A stretch of DNA of 64,000 nt from CAUZIZ01 sp965219855 (lineage in GTDB: Bacteria > Acidobacteriota > UBA6911 > RPQK01 > JAJDTT01), in contig CBDCOR010000025.1 in NCBI GenBank assembly GCA_965219855.1, forward strand, positions 1-64,000, read 5' to 3'. Both the position numbers and the translations under genes were made by a program. The notes beneath the pieces were generated by a model, which ran no database searches, was not told the DNA's origin, and was given only the letters and a program-made list of their open reading frames with translations. Shown here piece by piece: positions 31,872-41,071 of the stretch; position 1 is the stretch's first letter; every line of letters begins with the position of its first letter.

Positions 31872-34395
31872 CCTCGAAGTCTGGTTATCCGAATCAGTGG
31901 TCCAGGCATTGGGATGGACTCTCATCCACTTCCTCTGGCAAGGCGTCTTAGTGGCGGTGCTTTTTGCCTCCACGAAGGTGCTTCTGCGAGGAGCCGGTCC
32001 TGGGGTCCGTTACGCCATGGCTTGCGGGGCCTTGGCCCTGATGGTCGTCCTGCCAGTGACTAGCTTTTCCCTGATGGTTTCCCCGCCCCAGCCAACCGGG
32101 GAAGAGTCAGTTGTCAGCCTAGAGCAGACTCAGCCATCAAAGAGTCCGCCCACTCAGCAGGTCGTTCCAGCAACTCCTAAACCGACTACTCCCCCTCAGT
32201 CCTGGAGCCGCAGCCCCGGGATCCTTTTGGATTATTCGATGCCATGGATCGTCCTGTTCTGGACGATGGGTGTTGTGACCCTGTCCATTCGCCTGACAGG
32301 TGGCTGGCTCTATGCCAGACGGCTCAGGTGGGAGGGCACCGAACCAGCTTCCCCTAAGTGGCGGCTGACCTTCCGGAACTTGGTCAAGAGGGTGGAGGTG
32401 AGCCGTCCGGTGAGACTTCTCCTGTCGACTCGGGTTGAGGTTCCAATGGTCATCGGCTGGCTTCGCCCAGTCGTCCTGGTGCCACTGTCTGCCCTGGCCG
32501 GGCTCTCTCCTCAGCAACTGGAGGGCATACTGGTTCACGAGCTGGCGCACATCAGACGCTACGACTACCTGATCAATCTTCTTCAGAGGATTGTCGAGAC
32601 TCTCCTCTTCTACCATCCAATGGTGTGGTGGATCTCCCGTCAGATTCGAGCCGAGCGGGAGAACTGCTGTGATGACTGGGCGGTGACGGTCTGCGGCGAC
32701 GCTCGAGTCTATGCCCGGGCACTCACCCGACTGGAGGAGCAGCGGGTGTCCACGGCCCTCGCCGTCTCCGCGTCAGGGGGTTCCCTGCTGAGCCGAATCC
32801 GCCGTCTGGTTGGCATGCCATCCCGACGTCGCCAATCCCCTGGCCTGGTCGTTGCTGGCATCGTCGTTCTTGCCGCCGGAGCGATCGCGATAAGTGTGCA
32901 TGCTTTCGTCCTGAGCAGTTCCCCGAGTTCAGAAACGTTGATTGCCCAGGAAAAGGTCCCTAATCTTAACTTTCAGATGCTTGTCACCAGTGACCCAAGT
33001 CCAGAGTGGCAAGAGTACTCGGAGAAACTGAGGACTCTTCCCTATTACAAAGATGCCCAGAAACGAAGAGAACTCCACGAGGACTTCATACGCAATCACC
33101 CGCAGGACCCTCATCTTGTCGGGGTGTACCTAGCACAACTCTATCTTCTCGTATTTGTAGATCCCGAGGAGGCCATAAAGCTGGCAGATCGTTTCCTTGG
33201 TGATGCGGACACCTATCGGGTACCGCGTGTCAATGCTTACCAGGCCAAGTTGGAATCCATCAGCAACGTAGAAGACGTCGAAGCCGCCAGGAAACTCGCC
33301 CCCTACATCCTCGAGCATGAGGATGATTACCACGCGATCGCTATGGCGAGAAGCTACGATGTGGAGAACCGTTTCAGCTATCTCGAAACAGCGAAGGAAG
33401 GGGGTCTCTCAAACTGGGACCTCAGGTGGGTCCATAGAACTCTGACGCGCGTGTTGGCCAGGGCGGGTAAGTATGAGGAAGCCGCCCAGCACACACTCGA
33501 CGTGGCTGACGAAGTGCGTGAGGACAGACACCAAGCCTCTAATACAAACTTTCTGGCCCATTGTCACCTTATGGCAGCTAAATACTTTGCGGAGACGAGT
33601 GAGCCAGAAAGGGGTCTTCTACACGTCCGGGAAGCAGAACAGTTGGGGAACGCGGAGCTCGGGTATCCTGAGCTCAAGTATCGAGAGCTCAGGCATCCGG
33701 AGGATCCCAATCGGACCGAAGGACCTGAAATGATTCGAGGTCAGATTCTCGAAAGACTCGGGCGAGAGGAGGAGGCCTTGAGCAGTTACATTCGGTCCTA
33801 CGCGAGGAGGGCTGATCCACACGTCCTGGCCAGAATCGAGAGCTTGAGCGCTCAGACTCGGAAACCGCTGTCAGACAGCCTTGGGCGTGTGGAACAGATT
33901 CGACAAAACCGTCTTATCTTCAAGCCTTTTCAACTTGGAACACTCCAGGGAGAAACGAGGCAATTGAGTGACTTCAAAGCTAGAGTTCTGCTCATCAGCT
34001 TCTTTTCTCCAAGCTGCGAGCCCTGTTTGAGCGAAGCTCCATATCTCGCGGAACTCCACCGGAAGTACAGAAATCAAGGGTTGGAGATTCTGGCCATCAA
34101 CACGACCCCGGAGCAAGCCGAGGAGCTGTACGAATGGCGGGACCGCTACACATTTCCCATCCTTGTGGGGGCAAGCCCAGAGTCCCTCCTGAAAAGCTAC
34201 AACTACCGAGCCGGGTCATCGACATCGGCCTCCTACATCCTGCTGGACGAGGAACGGAGAGTGATGTTCAGACACCACCGACAGCCTTCCGCAAAGGAAG
34301 GAGTTCTGGAGGCCGAGGTTCGACAACTACTCACTCCGAAATCAGATGCGCCCCCGCCTCGCAGTAAACTATCTAGCCGACCTGTTTCCAGATGA
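31864..34395 (+). CDS. BlaR1-like M56 protease fused to a thioredoxin-like domain
   Basis: An 843-residue membrane protein. Four hydrophobic segments surround the M56 metalloprotease domain: HELAH at 225-229 (zinc site) and ERENCCDDWA near 264-273 (third ligand region). After a last membrane helix near 335-352 (VVAGIVVLAAGAIAISVHAFV) the outer part has a helical, TPR-like middle. It ends in a redoxin/TlpA-like domain with a CEPC motif at 718-721 (FFSPSCEPCLSEAPYLAELH). Classic BlaR1 ends in a penicillin-binding sensor; here a thioredoxin fold takes that place. The ATG at 31864 is preferred over earlier codons because AAGGAGG lies at 31852-31858. It overlaps blaI. A redox or envelope-stress signal is inferred. 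Confidence 0.88.
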   Translation: MSSLEVWLSESVVQALGWTLIHFLWQGVLVAVLFASTKVLLRGAGPGVRYAMACGALALMVVLPVTSFSLMVSPPQPTGEESVVSLEQTQPSKSPPTQQVVPATPKPTTPPQSWSRSPGILLDYSMPWIVLFWTMGVVTLSIRLTGGWLYARRLRWEGTEPASPKWRLTFRNLVKRVEVSRPVRLLLSTRVEVPMVIGWLRPVVLVPLSALAGLSPQQLEGILVHELAHIRRYDYLINLLQRIVETLLFYHPMVWWISRQIRAERENCCDDWAVTVCGDARVYARALTRLEEQRVSTALAVSASGGSLLSRIRRLVGMPSRRRQSPGLVVAGIVVLAAGAIAISVHAFVLSSSPSSETLIAQEKVPNLNFQMLVTSDPSPEWQEYSEKLRTLPYYKDAQKRRELHEDFIRNHPQDPHLVGVYLAQLYLLVFVDPEEAIKLADRFLGDADTYRVPRVNAYQAKLESISNVEDVEAARKLAPYILEHEDDYHAIAMARSYDVENRFSYLETAKEGGLSNWDLRWVHRTLTRVLARAGKYEEAAQHTLDVADEVREDRHQASNTNFLAHCHLMAAKYFAETSEPERGLLHVREAEQLGNAELGYPELKYRELRHPEDPNRTEGPEMIRGQILERLGREEEALSSYIRSYARRADPHVLARIESLSAQTRKPLSDSLGRVEQIRQNRLIFKPFQLGTLQGETRQLSDFKARVLLISFFSPSCEPCLSEAPYLAELHRKYRNQGLEILAINTTPEQAEELYEWRDRYTFPILVGASPESLLKSYNYRAGSSTSASYILLDEERRVMFRHHRQPSAKEGVLEAEVRQLLTPKSDAPPPRSKLSSRPVSR

Positions 34396-34948
34396 GGACA
34401 ATCCATCCTTCATGACTGTTGCAGATTGCGGCCTTCGGTCACTCGCCGACGGAATCCTGAATATTCAGGACAACCGATCGCTGCGAAGTGGAGTGGGCGT
34501 TTGTTCCTTCTACTATCGGAACGATCCTCTGACCAGCATGGATGACGCCGTGATGGAGTTTCGGGCCCGTATCAACTCCGCTGAGTCGCCAAAGCTTCCC
34601 GTTAGCCGCGCGGTTCAGGCTGGCTTTGTCGATGGGAAGAAGGTTATTCAATTGGCCCTTTCTACGGACGAGGTCCGGCTATTTGGAACTCCGGCGTCTC
34701 GAGTGGCCTTGGATACCACCGTCTTCCACACCTATCGGATTGAGAAGCACGCCAACGTCTCAGTGGACGTTTTCGTTGATGACGAGTTGCTAATCACTGT
34801 TCCTTACGAAGACGCATGGAACAACCCAGAGCCCGCAGGTGAGCCGAGACAGGGGTTTGGGGCCGTCTCGGGCCTCGGCACTTCAGATTCGGACTGGGAT
34901 TTCGTCGGCTACACGATTTCTCCCGTGCCTTCCGTGACCGACGGGTGA
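34346..34948 (+). CDS. hypothetical protein, possible lectin-like fold
   Basis: A protein of up to 200 residues that I do not recognise. It has no signal peptide and no membrane helix. The middle is rich in beta-strand patterns (AVMEFRARINSAESPKL, FHTYRIEKHANVSVDVFVDD) and the end reads GFGAVSGLGTSDSDWDFVGY. This resembles the concanavalin A-like proteins in which a short strand series ends in a D-x-D-W-D-F-V motif, but the match is loose. The first ATG-like start overlaps the M56 gene by 50 bases; an ATG at 34412 (MTVADCG) is a good alternative. It may be the last gene of the blaI transcript. Confidence 0.55.
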   Translation: MRPRLAVNYLADLFPDEDNPSFMTVADCGLRSLADGILNIQDNRSLRSGVGVCSFYYRNDPLTSMDDAVMEFRARINSAESPKLPVSRAVQAGFVDGKKVIQLALSTDEVRLFGTPASRVALDTTVFHTYRIEKHANVSVDVFVDDELLITVPYEDAWNNPEPAGEPRQGFGAVSGLGTSDSDWDFVGYTISPVPSVTDG

Positions 34949-35020
34949 TCTTGGCGACGACGCCACAGGTAGACTGGGACGCCAAGAGGCTGCAAACGAA
35001 AACCTTCATGTAGGGAGTTT

Positions 35021-35515
35021 ATGCCTACCTCGGATGCTACCTTTCTAGATCCGCAGGACAAGAGTCCCCTGGAGCGCTTTCTGTCTCTTTTCACCGTGGT
35101 CAATGCGGGTGAGGGAGGAAGTGCGATTCTGCTGGCAATCAACGTCTTCTTGCTCCTCGGCGCTTACTACGTTCTAAAGGTGGTCCGGGATTCTCTGATT
35201 TTGGCCGAATCGGGCGCGGAGATTGCGAGCTACTCGGCGGCAGGACAGGCGGTGCTTCTGCTTTTCGTCGTCCCTGCCTATGGAATGTTCGCTTCTAAGG
35301 TAAACCGCATCCGGCTCGTCTCATGGGCAACCCTTTTCTTTGTCTCACATCTTGTCATCTTCTTCTTTCTGGGAAATGCAGGATAGGCATCGCCTTCTAC
35401 CTTTGGCTGGGGATCTTCAACGTGTTCGTGGTGGCCCAATTCTGGGCTTTTGCGAATGACATCTATTCCGAAGCTCAGGGTAAGCGGCTATTCCCAATCA
35501 TCGGGGTCGGCGCCT
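35021..35515 (+). pseudogene. 5' fragment of a nucleotide-transporter-like (ATP/ADP translocase family) gene
   Basis: The first part (35021-35386) encodes MPTSDATFLDPQDKSPLERF and several membrane helices (LLAINVFLLLGAYYVLKVVR). After a one-base frameshift near 35380 the protein resumes with IGIAFYLWLGIFNVFVVAQF and ANDIYSEAQGKRLFPIIGVG. The second block is characteristic of the TLC/Npt nucleotide transporter family within the MFS-like group. At about 35515 the similarity stops abruptly and a TonB receptor fragment begins. About one third of the usual transporter is present, so it cannot work. Confidence 0.75.
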
Positions 35516-37896
35516 GGGGAGAGAAGCTGCCGGTGGACTATCAGATCTTCGGCGGTTCCCTGGGCGGACCCATCGTCAAGGACCAGACCTTCTTCCACGC
35601 CCATTACGAGCGCTTCATCGACAATTTCCAGACGCCCGGCTTCATGACGGTACCCTCCACGGTCATGACCCAGGGAGACTTCAGCGGTGCGGGACCACAA
35701 GGCCCGATTCCACAGCTCTACAACCCCTTCGACGTGGTGGACGGTCAGCGTCAGCCCTTCGACGGAAACCGCATTCCCCAGCATCTATGGAATCCGGTGT
35801 ATCGAAGGGTGATGGAACTAATGCCGCCACCGGCACCCAACGTTGCGGGGGTGACGGCTCGGAACTACAGCTACGCGGGGACTGCGAACCAACGGATCAA
35901 CAAATACTCGATCCGAGGAGATCACCACCTCGCCGGTGGAGACAGCCTCTTTGGACGCTTTAGTTGGCAGAACGCGCCGACTAGGAGAAACACCGGACGT
36001 TATCCCTACCCGGGGGCGGACTTGAACGGGGCCCGCGAGGAATTCAGCGATGGGTTCCATGGTTGGCAAGCGGCCATGGGCTGGGTCAACCCCTGGGGAT
36101 CCAACCTGGTGAGCGAGCTGAATCTCTCACTCTGGAAGTTCCCATGGCTCTTTTCGAGCCCAATCGAAGACCGGGACTGGGGCCAGGAACTAGGCTACGA
36201 CGACGCCCACTTGAATCCCGTCTATTCTCAGAATGGAACCCGAGCCTCGGGGGGTCTCTTGTGGCTTGCTTTATTGGACTACAACGGCTGGCGAGGAGCT
36301 AGCGAATGGACAGTCGGTGACACCGGTGTGGGTCTCAAGTACACGGTGTCCTGGCGGCGAGGCAACCACTATCTCAAGTTCGGCATCGAGCATACCCGCA
36401 ACCTGGATGTAACCTCTGATGAAAAAACTCCCTATGCTGGCGGCTTCGACTTCTACAACGGCCGTTCCGCCGGTCAAATCCTCCGCAACGATGGCGGGCT
36501 CGATCAGTGGTGCTACTTTCGGCCAGCCCTGGGCCGACTTCCTGTTGGGCCTTCCTGCCTTGGTGGGCGGAAACAACCTCGGTCTCGGCACCAGGTACGC
36601 GCGATACAATCAGTCCCACTACAACGCGTTTCTCAACGATGACTGGAAAGTGGGTCCGAACCTGACCCTTAATCTGGGGCTGAGGTGGGAGCAACCGCGG
36701 CCGCCCACCTACGAGGGATCTCTCGATGGGAGTTTCTCAACGGATTACTATCTTTGTGCCTTCGACTACTCCCAGGCCAGGAACCGGATCGATCCGGTGC
36801 AGAGGGTACCGCAAGGCTTTGACATCCCCCAATGGCAGGGCGCCACGGGTCTGGCCGTACCTTTCGCGAATCTGACGAGGCGATCCTGCTACCAGGCCCG
36901 TTGGCGCTACTTCTCGCCCCGAGTGGGCCTGGCCTGGCGTCTGTTCGGAAGCAACCGGACGGTGCTTCGCCTGGGAGGCGGCCTGAACTACGATCAGGAG
37001 TTCGGACATGTGAAGGCTCGGGGCCTGTTTCCAGCCCTGGGGAGATTCACCGTTGATGCGGTCCGGGGAACCGAGACACCCAGCCTCTTCGCCGGGCAGC
37101 GCCTCGATCTCCCAGCCCTGGACCTGAATGACTACTCTGTCAACTACCACTCAGAACTGGAGTGGGAGGAGGGACAGGTCTACTCCTACAACCTCTCGAT
37201 CCAGCACGAGATCTTCCGAGCGACCAAGTTGGAGATCGGCTACGTAGGGAACCAGGGACGGCACATCCGGGAGATCAGCCCCTTCAACGTGGCCATGCCG
37301 GAAGGCTATGTGGCCCCGTTGATCGACGGTACCAGCGTCGCCCTCACCAGCGATCGCATCACCGCCGGGCCTCGTCCCTGGATTCCGGGCGACAGCTCCG
37401 ATCGGGCCTGGTCGGGACAGCGGGCCCGTCGGCCCTATCCGCAGGTGGGACCCAACGTCATGATGCGGCCGCATGGGAACACCTACTACAACTCGCTGCA
37501 GGCCAGGCTGGAGCGGCGCTTTCAGGATGGCGTGGCTCTGAACATGGGCTACACCTGGTCCAAAGCCATGGCCCTCAACACCGCCGGACAATGGCTACGA
37601 CAGCAGTCTCTGCCAAGGGGCCGATACCTGCCACGAGGCCGCTCGTCGCTCCCTGGGGAATTCGTCCTTTGCTCCCCTACGCTACGACGGGTCTGAGCTG
37701 GTAGACATCTCCCTGCACAAGCAGTTCGCCTTTGGAGAGGAGAAGTCACTGGACTTCCGGGTGGACCTCTTCAACGCCTTCAACCACGCGATTTTCTTCA
37801 GTCCCCCTGAGAACATGGCTTCCGGCGCCGCCGGCCGAGTCTTACGAGCCGCCACACCACGCCAGATCCAGTTCGGCTTCCGGTTTTCGTTCTGAA
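35516..37896 (+). pseudogene. Oar-like TonB-dependent receptor, 5'-truncated and frameshifted
   Basis: The sequence enters the middle of an acidobacterial outer-membrane receptor (IFGGSLGGPIVKDQTFFHAH) without signal peptide, carboxypeptidase-like domain or plug start. Three reading frames are needed. The first runs to about 36490, ending NGRSAGQIL. The second runs from SGATFGQPWADFLLGLPALV to YTWSKAMALNTA near 37588. The third runs from NGYDSSLCQGADTC to LDFRVDLFNAFNHAIFFSPP and the terminal FGFRFSF, with stop at 37894-37896. Beta-strand signatures of the barrel (NDDWKVGPNLTLNLGLRWEQ) and the aromatic C-terminus are retained. Two or more frameshifts plus the missing front make a pseudogene; base-calling error could explain the frameshifts but not the truncation. 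Confidence 0.82.
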
Positions 37897-37899
37897 GCA

Positions 37900-37997
37900 T
37901 CAGCGTTCCACTCTCGCAAGACGCTCCGCCGGGAGGTCTCAAGCACCTCGGCCGTCTCGTCCACGCTTAGCCCTACGAAGAAACGCAGCTCTACCAC
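37900..37997 (-). pseudogene. remnant of an ECF sigma factor region 4
   Basis: On the minus strand these bases encode VVELRFFVGLSVDETAEVLE and then TSRRSVLREWNA. This closely resembles VVELRFFGGLSVEETAEVLS of the sigma factor at 27161-27736. Nothing of regions 2 or 3 is present, and the surrounding open frame (37842-38090) does not look like protein. It is a leftover of a second kinase-linked sigma gene. Confidence 0.75.
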
Positions 37998-38127
37998 CCA
38001 GCCGTTTCCGAGCGGGATGGGGGACGCTACCGACGCCTGGCTATCCGCGTCAGTACCATCCGTCGTCATCCTGGTCTTGATCGCGCTCAAACCGCCATAT
38101 ACAATCCCGGAAACTCAGGAGTAGCCC

Positions 38128-38928
38128 ATGTCAACAGAAGAGTTATTTCGTCTGAACGGTAAGGTTGCGGTGGTCATCGGGGGCGCCCGGGACCTGGGGC
38201 TCGACATGGCCCAGGCTCTGGGTGAAGCGGGAAGCGATCTGGTGATCACATCGCGGACTCTCGCCAGCGCGGAAAAAGCGATCGGCCACCTGAAAGCGAC
38301 TTGTCCGGGAGACATTCTGCCCCTGGCCCTGGATGTCTGCGACCACGGACAGGTGATCTCCGTGGCCGAGACCGTGCGCTCGTGGAAGGGCCAGATCGAC
38401 GTCCTGGTCAACAACGCGGGGGGTGGACTGGGTCTCATACCCACCAGTCTGTTCCAGCGGAAGCCGGAAGATATCCGCCAGTTGGTCGACACCAACCTGG
38501 TGGGAACGCTCTTCTGCTGCCAGGCCTTTGGGAAAATCATGGCTGACCAAGGGCACGGCTCTATCATCAACATCGCCTCGATCGCGGGCATGGTGGGCCG
38601 CGACCGTCAGATGTACGAGCAAAACCGAATGCACGAACAACCGATCGATTATGCGGCGGCCAAGGCCGGGGTGATCGGTATGACGCAAGACCTGGCTGGG
38701 TTTCTGTCCCCACTTGGGGTGCGGGTCAACGCCATCTCACCCGGCGGATTCGAGCGGGGCCAACCGGAGGGATTCGTGAAAGCCTATAACGCCCGAACCC
38801 CGATGGGCCGCATGGGGAAAGATGGCGTCGACCTGAAGGGTGCGGCGTTGTTCCTGGCCTCTTCAGCCTCGGACTATGTGACCGGAGTGAATCTGGCGGT
38901 AGATGGTGGGTTCACGATCTGGCATTGA
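38128..38928 (+). CDS. SDR family NAD(P)-dependent oxidoreductase
   Basis: A 266-residue classical short-chain dehydrogenase. The cofactor site reads VVIGGARDLGLDMA (residues 15-28), with GG in place of the usual TG. NNAGGG lies at 96-101. The catalytic set is complete: S151 in INIASIAG, Y175 and K179 in IDYAAAKAG. The end (LFLASSASDYVTGVNLAVDGG) is typical of 3-oxoacyl-reductase/glucose-dehydrogenase-like members. The substrate cannot be read from sequence. It is followed by an R1 repeat and then by the glycosidase-like gene; no operon is evident. Confidence 0.92.
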   Translation: MSTEELFRLNGKVAVVIGGARDLGLDMAQALGEAGSDLVITSRTLASAEKAIGHLKATCPGDILPLALDVCDHGQVISVAETVRSWKGQIDVLVNNAGGGLGLIPTSLFQRKPEDIRQLVDTNLVGTLFCCQAFGKIMADQGHGSIINIASIAGMVGRDRQMYEQNRMHEQPIDYAAAKAGVIGMTQDLAGFLSPLGVRVNAISPGGFERGQPEGFVKAYNARTPMGRMGKDGVDLKGAALFLASSASDYVTGVNLAVDGGFTIWH

Positions 38929-38991
38929 GACGCCTGTCCAAATCCGCTTCCGGCTGCGCTGGATCGTCCAGAAGGAAACTTTCAGTCCGGT

Positions 38992-39067
38992 GTGGCGGTG
39001 GTCTCCAGGCCGCCGTTCCGAGCCAAAGGCTCGAAGGAATAAGACTTCGGCTGGAGACCAAAGCTAC
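38992..39067. repeat. dispersed palindromic repeat R1, copy e
   Basis: R1 copy with a slightly decayed left end (GTGGCGG) and an intact GCTAC right end, in the 176-base gap between the SDR and the next gene. A partial flanking module precedes it (GGAAACTTTCAG) and AATGAATTCTCAGCTTAG follows. Confidence 0.8.
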
Positions 39068-39104
39068 GTTCTCAAATGAATTCTCAGCTTAGGTAGATAC
39101 AAGC

Positions 39105-40919
39105 ATGACGCCAAACACAACAAACGGTTGCGGGGACGCGACCAGAACCAATCCGCCGATCTACCTGGCCGACATGAACCGATGTCTTCCGGGCTCTGCC
39201 CTCACCAGGAAAAGCCGACGTTTCCACTGGACGATGCTGGATTTCGAGACTGACGCTGCCCAGGGCACCCTGCTCTTCGCTGGTGAGGAGACCCAGGCCC
39301 CTGAGCTGACCTATCCTCTTGAAATAGAAGGCTGGCACGATATCCATATCGGCCTCTTCAACACCGCCTGGCGACCCTACGAAGACCAGCGGCTCTGGGC
39401 CAAACTCCAGGACGACCCAGCCTACTCGCTAATCCGTCTCGCCCCGCCCAGCGACCTACCTTGGGGCGTGCCACCGGACGATCAAGTCAAAGGCCCCCGA
39501 ATTCAGGATGTCTTCTGGAAAACAGCCGACCTGACCCAACAGAGGATCCTGTTTCGCCAGCCGTGCCTGCGAGTCGTGGAAGAGGCGGGTGCTTTAGGAA
39601 ACCCCTGCTCCAAAGTCTGGATTGCCTACATCAAGCTGGTTCCGCTCAGCGAGGCAGAGGTTCAAGAGCTCCATGCCGACCGAAGTCGAGTCGGAAACAA
39701 GCGTCTCTTCGCTTACAACGACTCCTGGGTCACGGGGGACCGAGGAGGCATCATGCCCGAAGGCGAGTCCAACGCAGCCTCCATGAAGGCACACCTGGAG
39801 CCCTATCGCCACAGTGACTTCTCCCGGATCTACTGGGACGGAGCGCACGGCGACATGTGCAACTACCTCACCCAGATCGGACGCATGTGGATCCCGGAGC
39901 ACGTTCAGACCGACGACCCACCTCGACTCTACGACCGGCTTACCCTGGTGGCCTGGGACGAGTACGTCAAGAAGGGTATCGACCCCTTTCAAGTCGCTGC
40001 TGACTTCAGTCACGAGATCGGTCTGGAGTTCCACGCCTGCTACCGCCTGGGGTGGCGTCCTTTCTATTGGCCACCTCCCTTTGAGGAGTTCAATCTGGGA
40101 GGGTTCTATGATCAGCACCCCGAGCTTCGCTGCGTCGGTCGCGATGGGCGTGACTCCTTGGGCCTATCCTTTGCCTTCGATGAGACCCAACAGTTCGTCC
40201 TCTCGCTGATCGGCGAAATGACATCCTATCCAATCGATGGGGTGTGCATGCTCTACAACCGCCAGCCTCCCTTCATGGAATACGAGGCACCACTGGTGGA
40301 CGGTTTTCAATCAGAATACGGAGAAGATCCCAGAGAACTCGACGAGGCGGACACCCGGTGGCTCGCCTACCGCAGCCGGTTCTTGACCCGGTTCATGAGA
40401 AAGCTGCGGCAAGACCTGGACGATCTGGCCAGCCAGCAGCAGCGGACCCAGCCCTACCCCATCTCAGCCTGGGTCTTCGGCAGCGAAGAGGAGAACCTGT
40501 TCTACGGAATCGACGTCAAAGGCTGGGTCGAACAGGGATTGGTGGATACACTCGTCCCCTACACCTCTGCCAAAAAGCTCTTCAGCTTCGAACTAGCCTG
40601 GGAAAAACCAAGCGACGTCGAATACTGGCTTTCCCTGACTCAGGGAACCCAGTGCCAGGTGGCCTTCAACCTGATGCCCAGAAACATGGATGCCCGGCAA
40701 TATCGCCGCAAAGCCAACGCCCTCTACCAGCTTGGCGTCGAGCATCTGGCGTTCTGGGACACGGCGATCACAGGCGGTCGGGATTCGGAAGCCCTTCGCC
40801 GGCTGGGACACAGAGCAGAGATCGCAGAGTGGATCTCTGCTGGCGAACAGGTTCCGGAGCGGCCATCCTGTCCGCTGCGAAAACTCGAGCAGTGGGATCT
40901 TGATTACTTCCCCGAATAA
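39105..40919 (+). CDS. predicted TIM-barrel glycoside-hydrolase-like protein
   Basis: A 604-residue protein without a signal peptide. Residues 1-200 look like a beta-sandwich (LTYPLEIEGWHDIHIGLFNT). From about 200 onward the pattern fits a TIM-barrel glycosidase-like domain: FAYNDSWVTGDRGGIMPEGE, FSRIYWDGAHGDMCNY, AADFSHEIGLEFHACYRLGW, VCMLYNRQPPFMEYE, and a late barrel strand AFWDTAITGGRDSEAL. Several conserved-looking Asp/Glu residues sit at strand ends, as in family-10-like (GHL10/DUF) hydrolases. I do not recognise the exact family, so enzymatic function is an inference. The protein would act in the cytoplasm. It is monocistronic, ending 75 bases before the group II intron. Confidence 0.65.
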   Translation: MTPNTTNGCGDATRTNPPIYLADMNRCLPGSALTRKSRRFHWTMLDFETDAAQGTLLFAGEETQAPELTYPLEIEGWHDIHIGLFNTAWRPYEDQRLWAKLQDDPAYSLIRLAPPSDLPWGVPPDDQVKGPRIQDVFWKTADLTQQRILFRQPCLRVVEEAGALGNPCSKVWIAYIKLVPLSEAEVQELHADRSRVGNKRLFAYNDSWVTGDRGGIMPEGESNAASMKAHLEPYRHSDFSRIYWDGAHGDMCNYLTQIGRMWIPEHVQTDDPPRLYDRLTLVAWDEYVKKGIDPFQVAADFSHEIGLEFHACYRLGWRPFYWPPPFEEFNLGGFYDQHPELRCVGRDGRDSLGLSFAFDETQQFVLSLIGEMTSYPIDGVCMLYNRQPPFMEYEAPLVDGFQSEYGEDPRELDEADTRWLAYRSRFLTRFMRKLRQDLDDLASQQQRTQPYPISAWVFGSEEENLFYGIDVKGWVEQGLVDTLVPYTSAKKLFSFELAWEKPSDVEYWLSLTQGTQCQVAFNLMPRNMDARQYRRKANALYQLGVEHLAFWDTAITGGRDSEALRRLGHRAEIAEWISAGEQVPERPSCPLRKLEQWDLDYFPE

Positions 40920-40993
40920 TCAAGATCAAAGGCACCTCAGTCCCACCCCAGCGGTGCTGGCCCGATTCGAGAAGGAAACTTCGGGTCCCGGCG

Positions 40994-41068
40994 ATAGGGT
41001 AGGGAAGCACGGTCACCCGGCTCCCCTCCCTCCGAACTGCACGTGCGATTCTCCCGCATACAGCTCTC
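40994..41068 (-). ncRNA. group II intron domains V and VI, copy 1
   Basis: Domain V is the 35-nt hairpin at 41034-41068, reading GAGAGCTGTATGCGGGAGAA then TCGCACGTGCAGTTC on the minus strand, with the AGC catalytic triad near its 5' side. Domain VI follows as GGAGGGAGGGGAGCCGGG and its pairing strand CTTCCC. An A seven bases from the 3' end (TACCCTAT) is a plausible branch point. Confidence 0.85.
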
Positions 41069-41071
41069 CAG

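Noticed and set aside
31479..34395. blaI/M56 pair taken as a beta-lactam resistance operon
   Set aside because: No beta-lactamase gene nearby, and the receptor has a redoxin in place of the penicillin-binding sensor.
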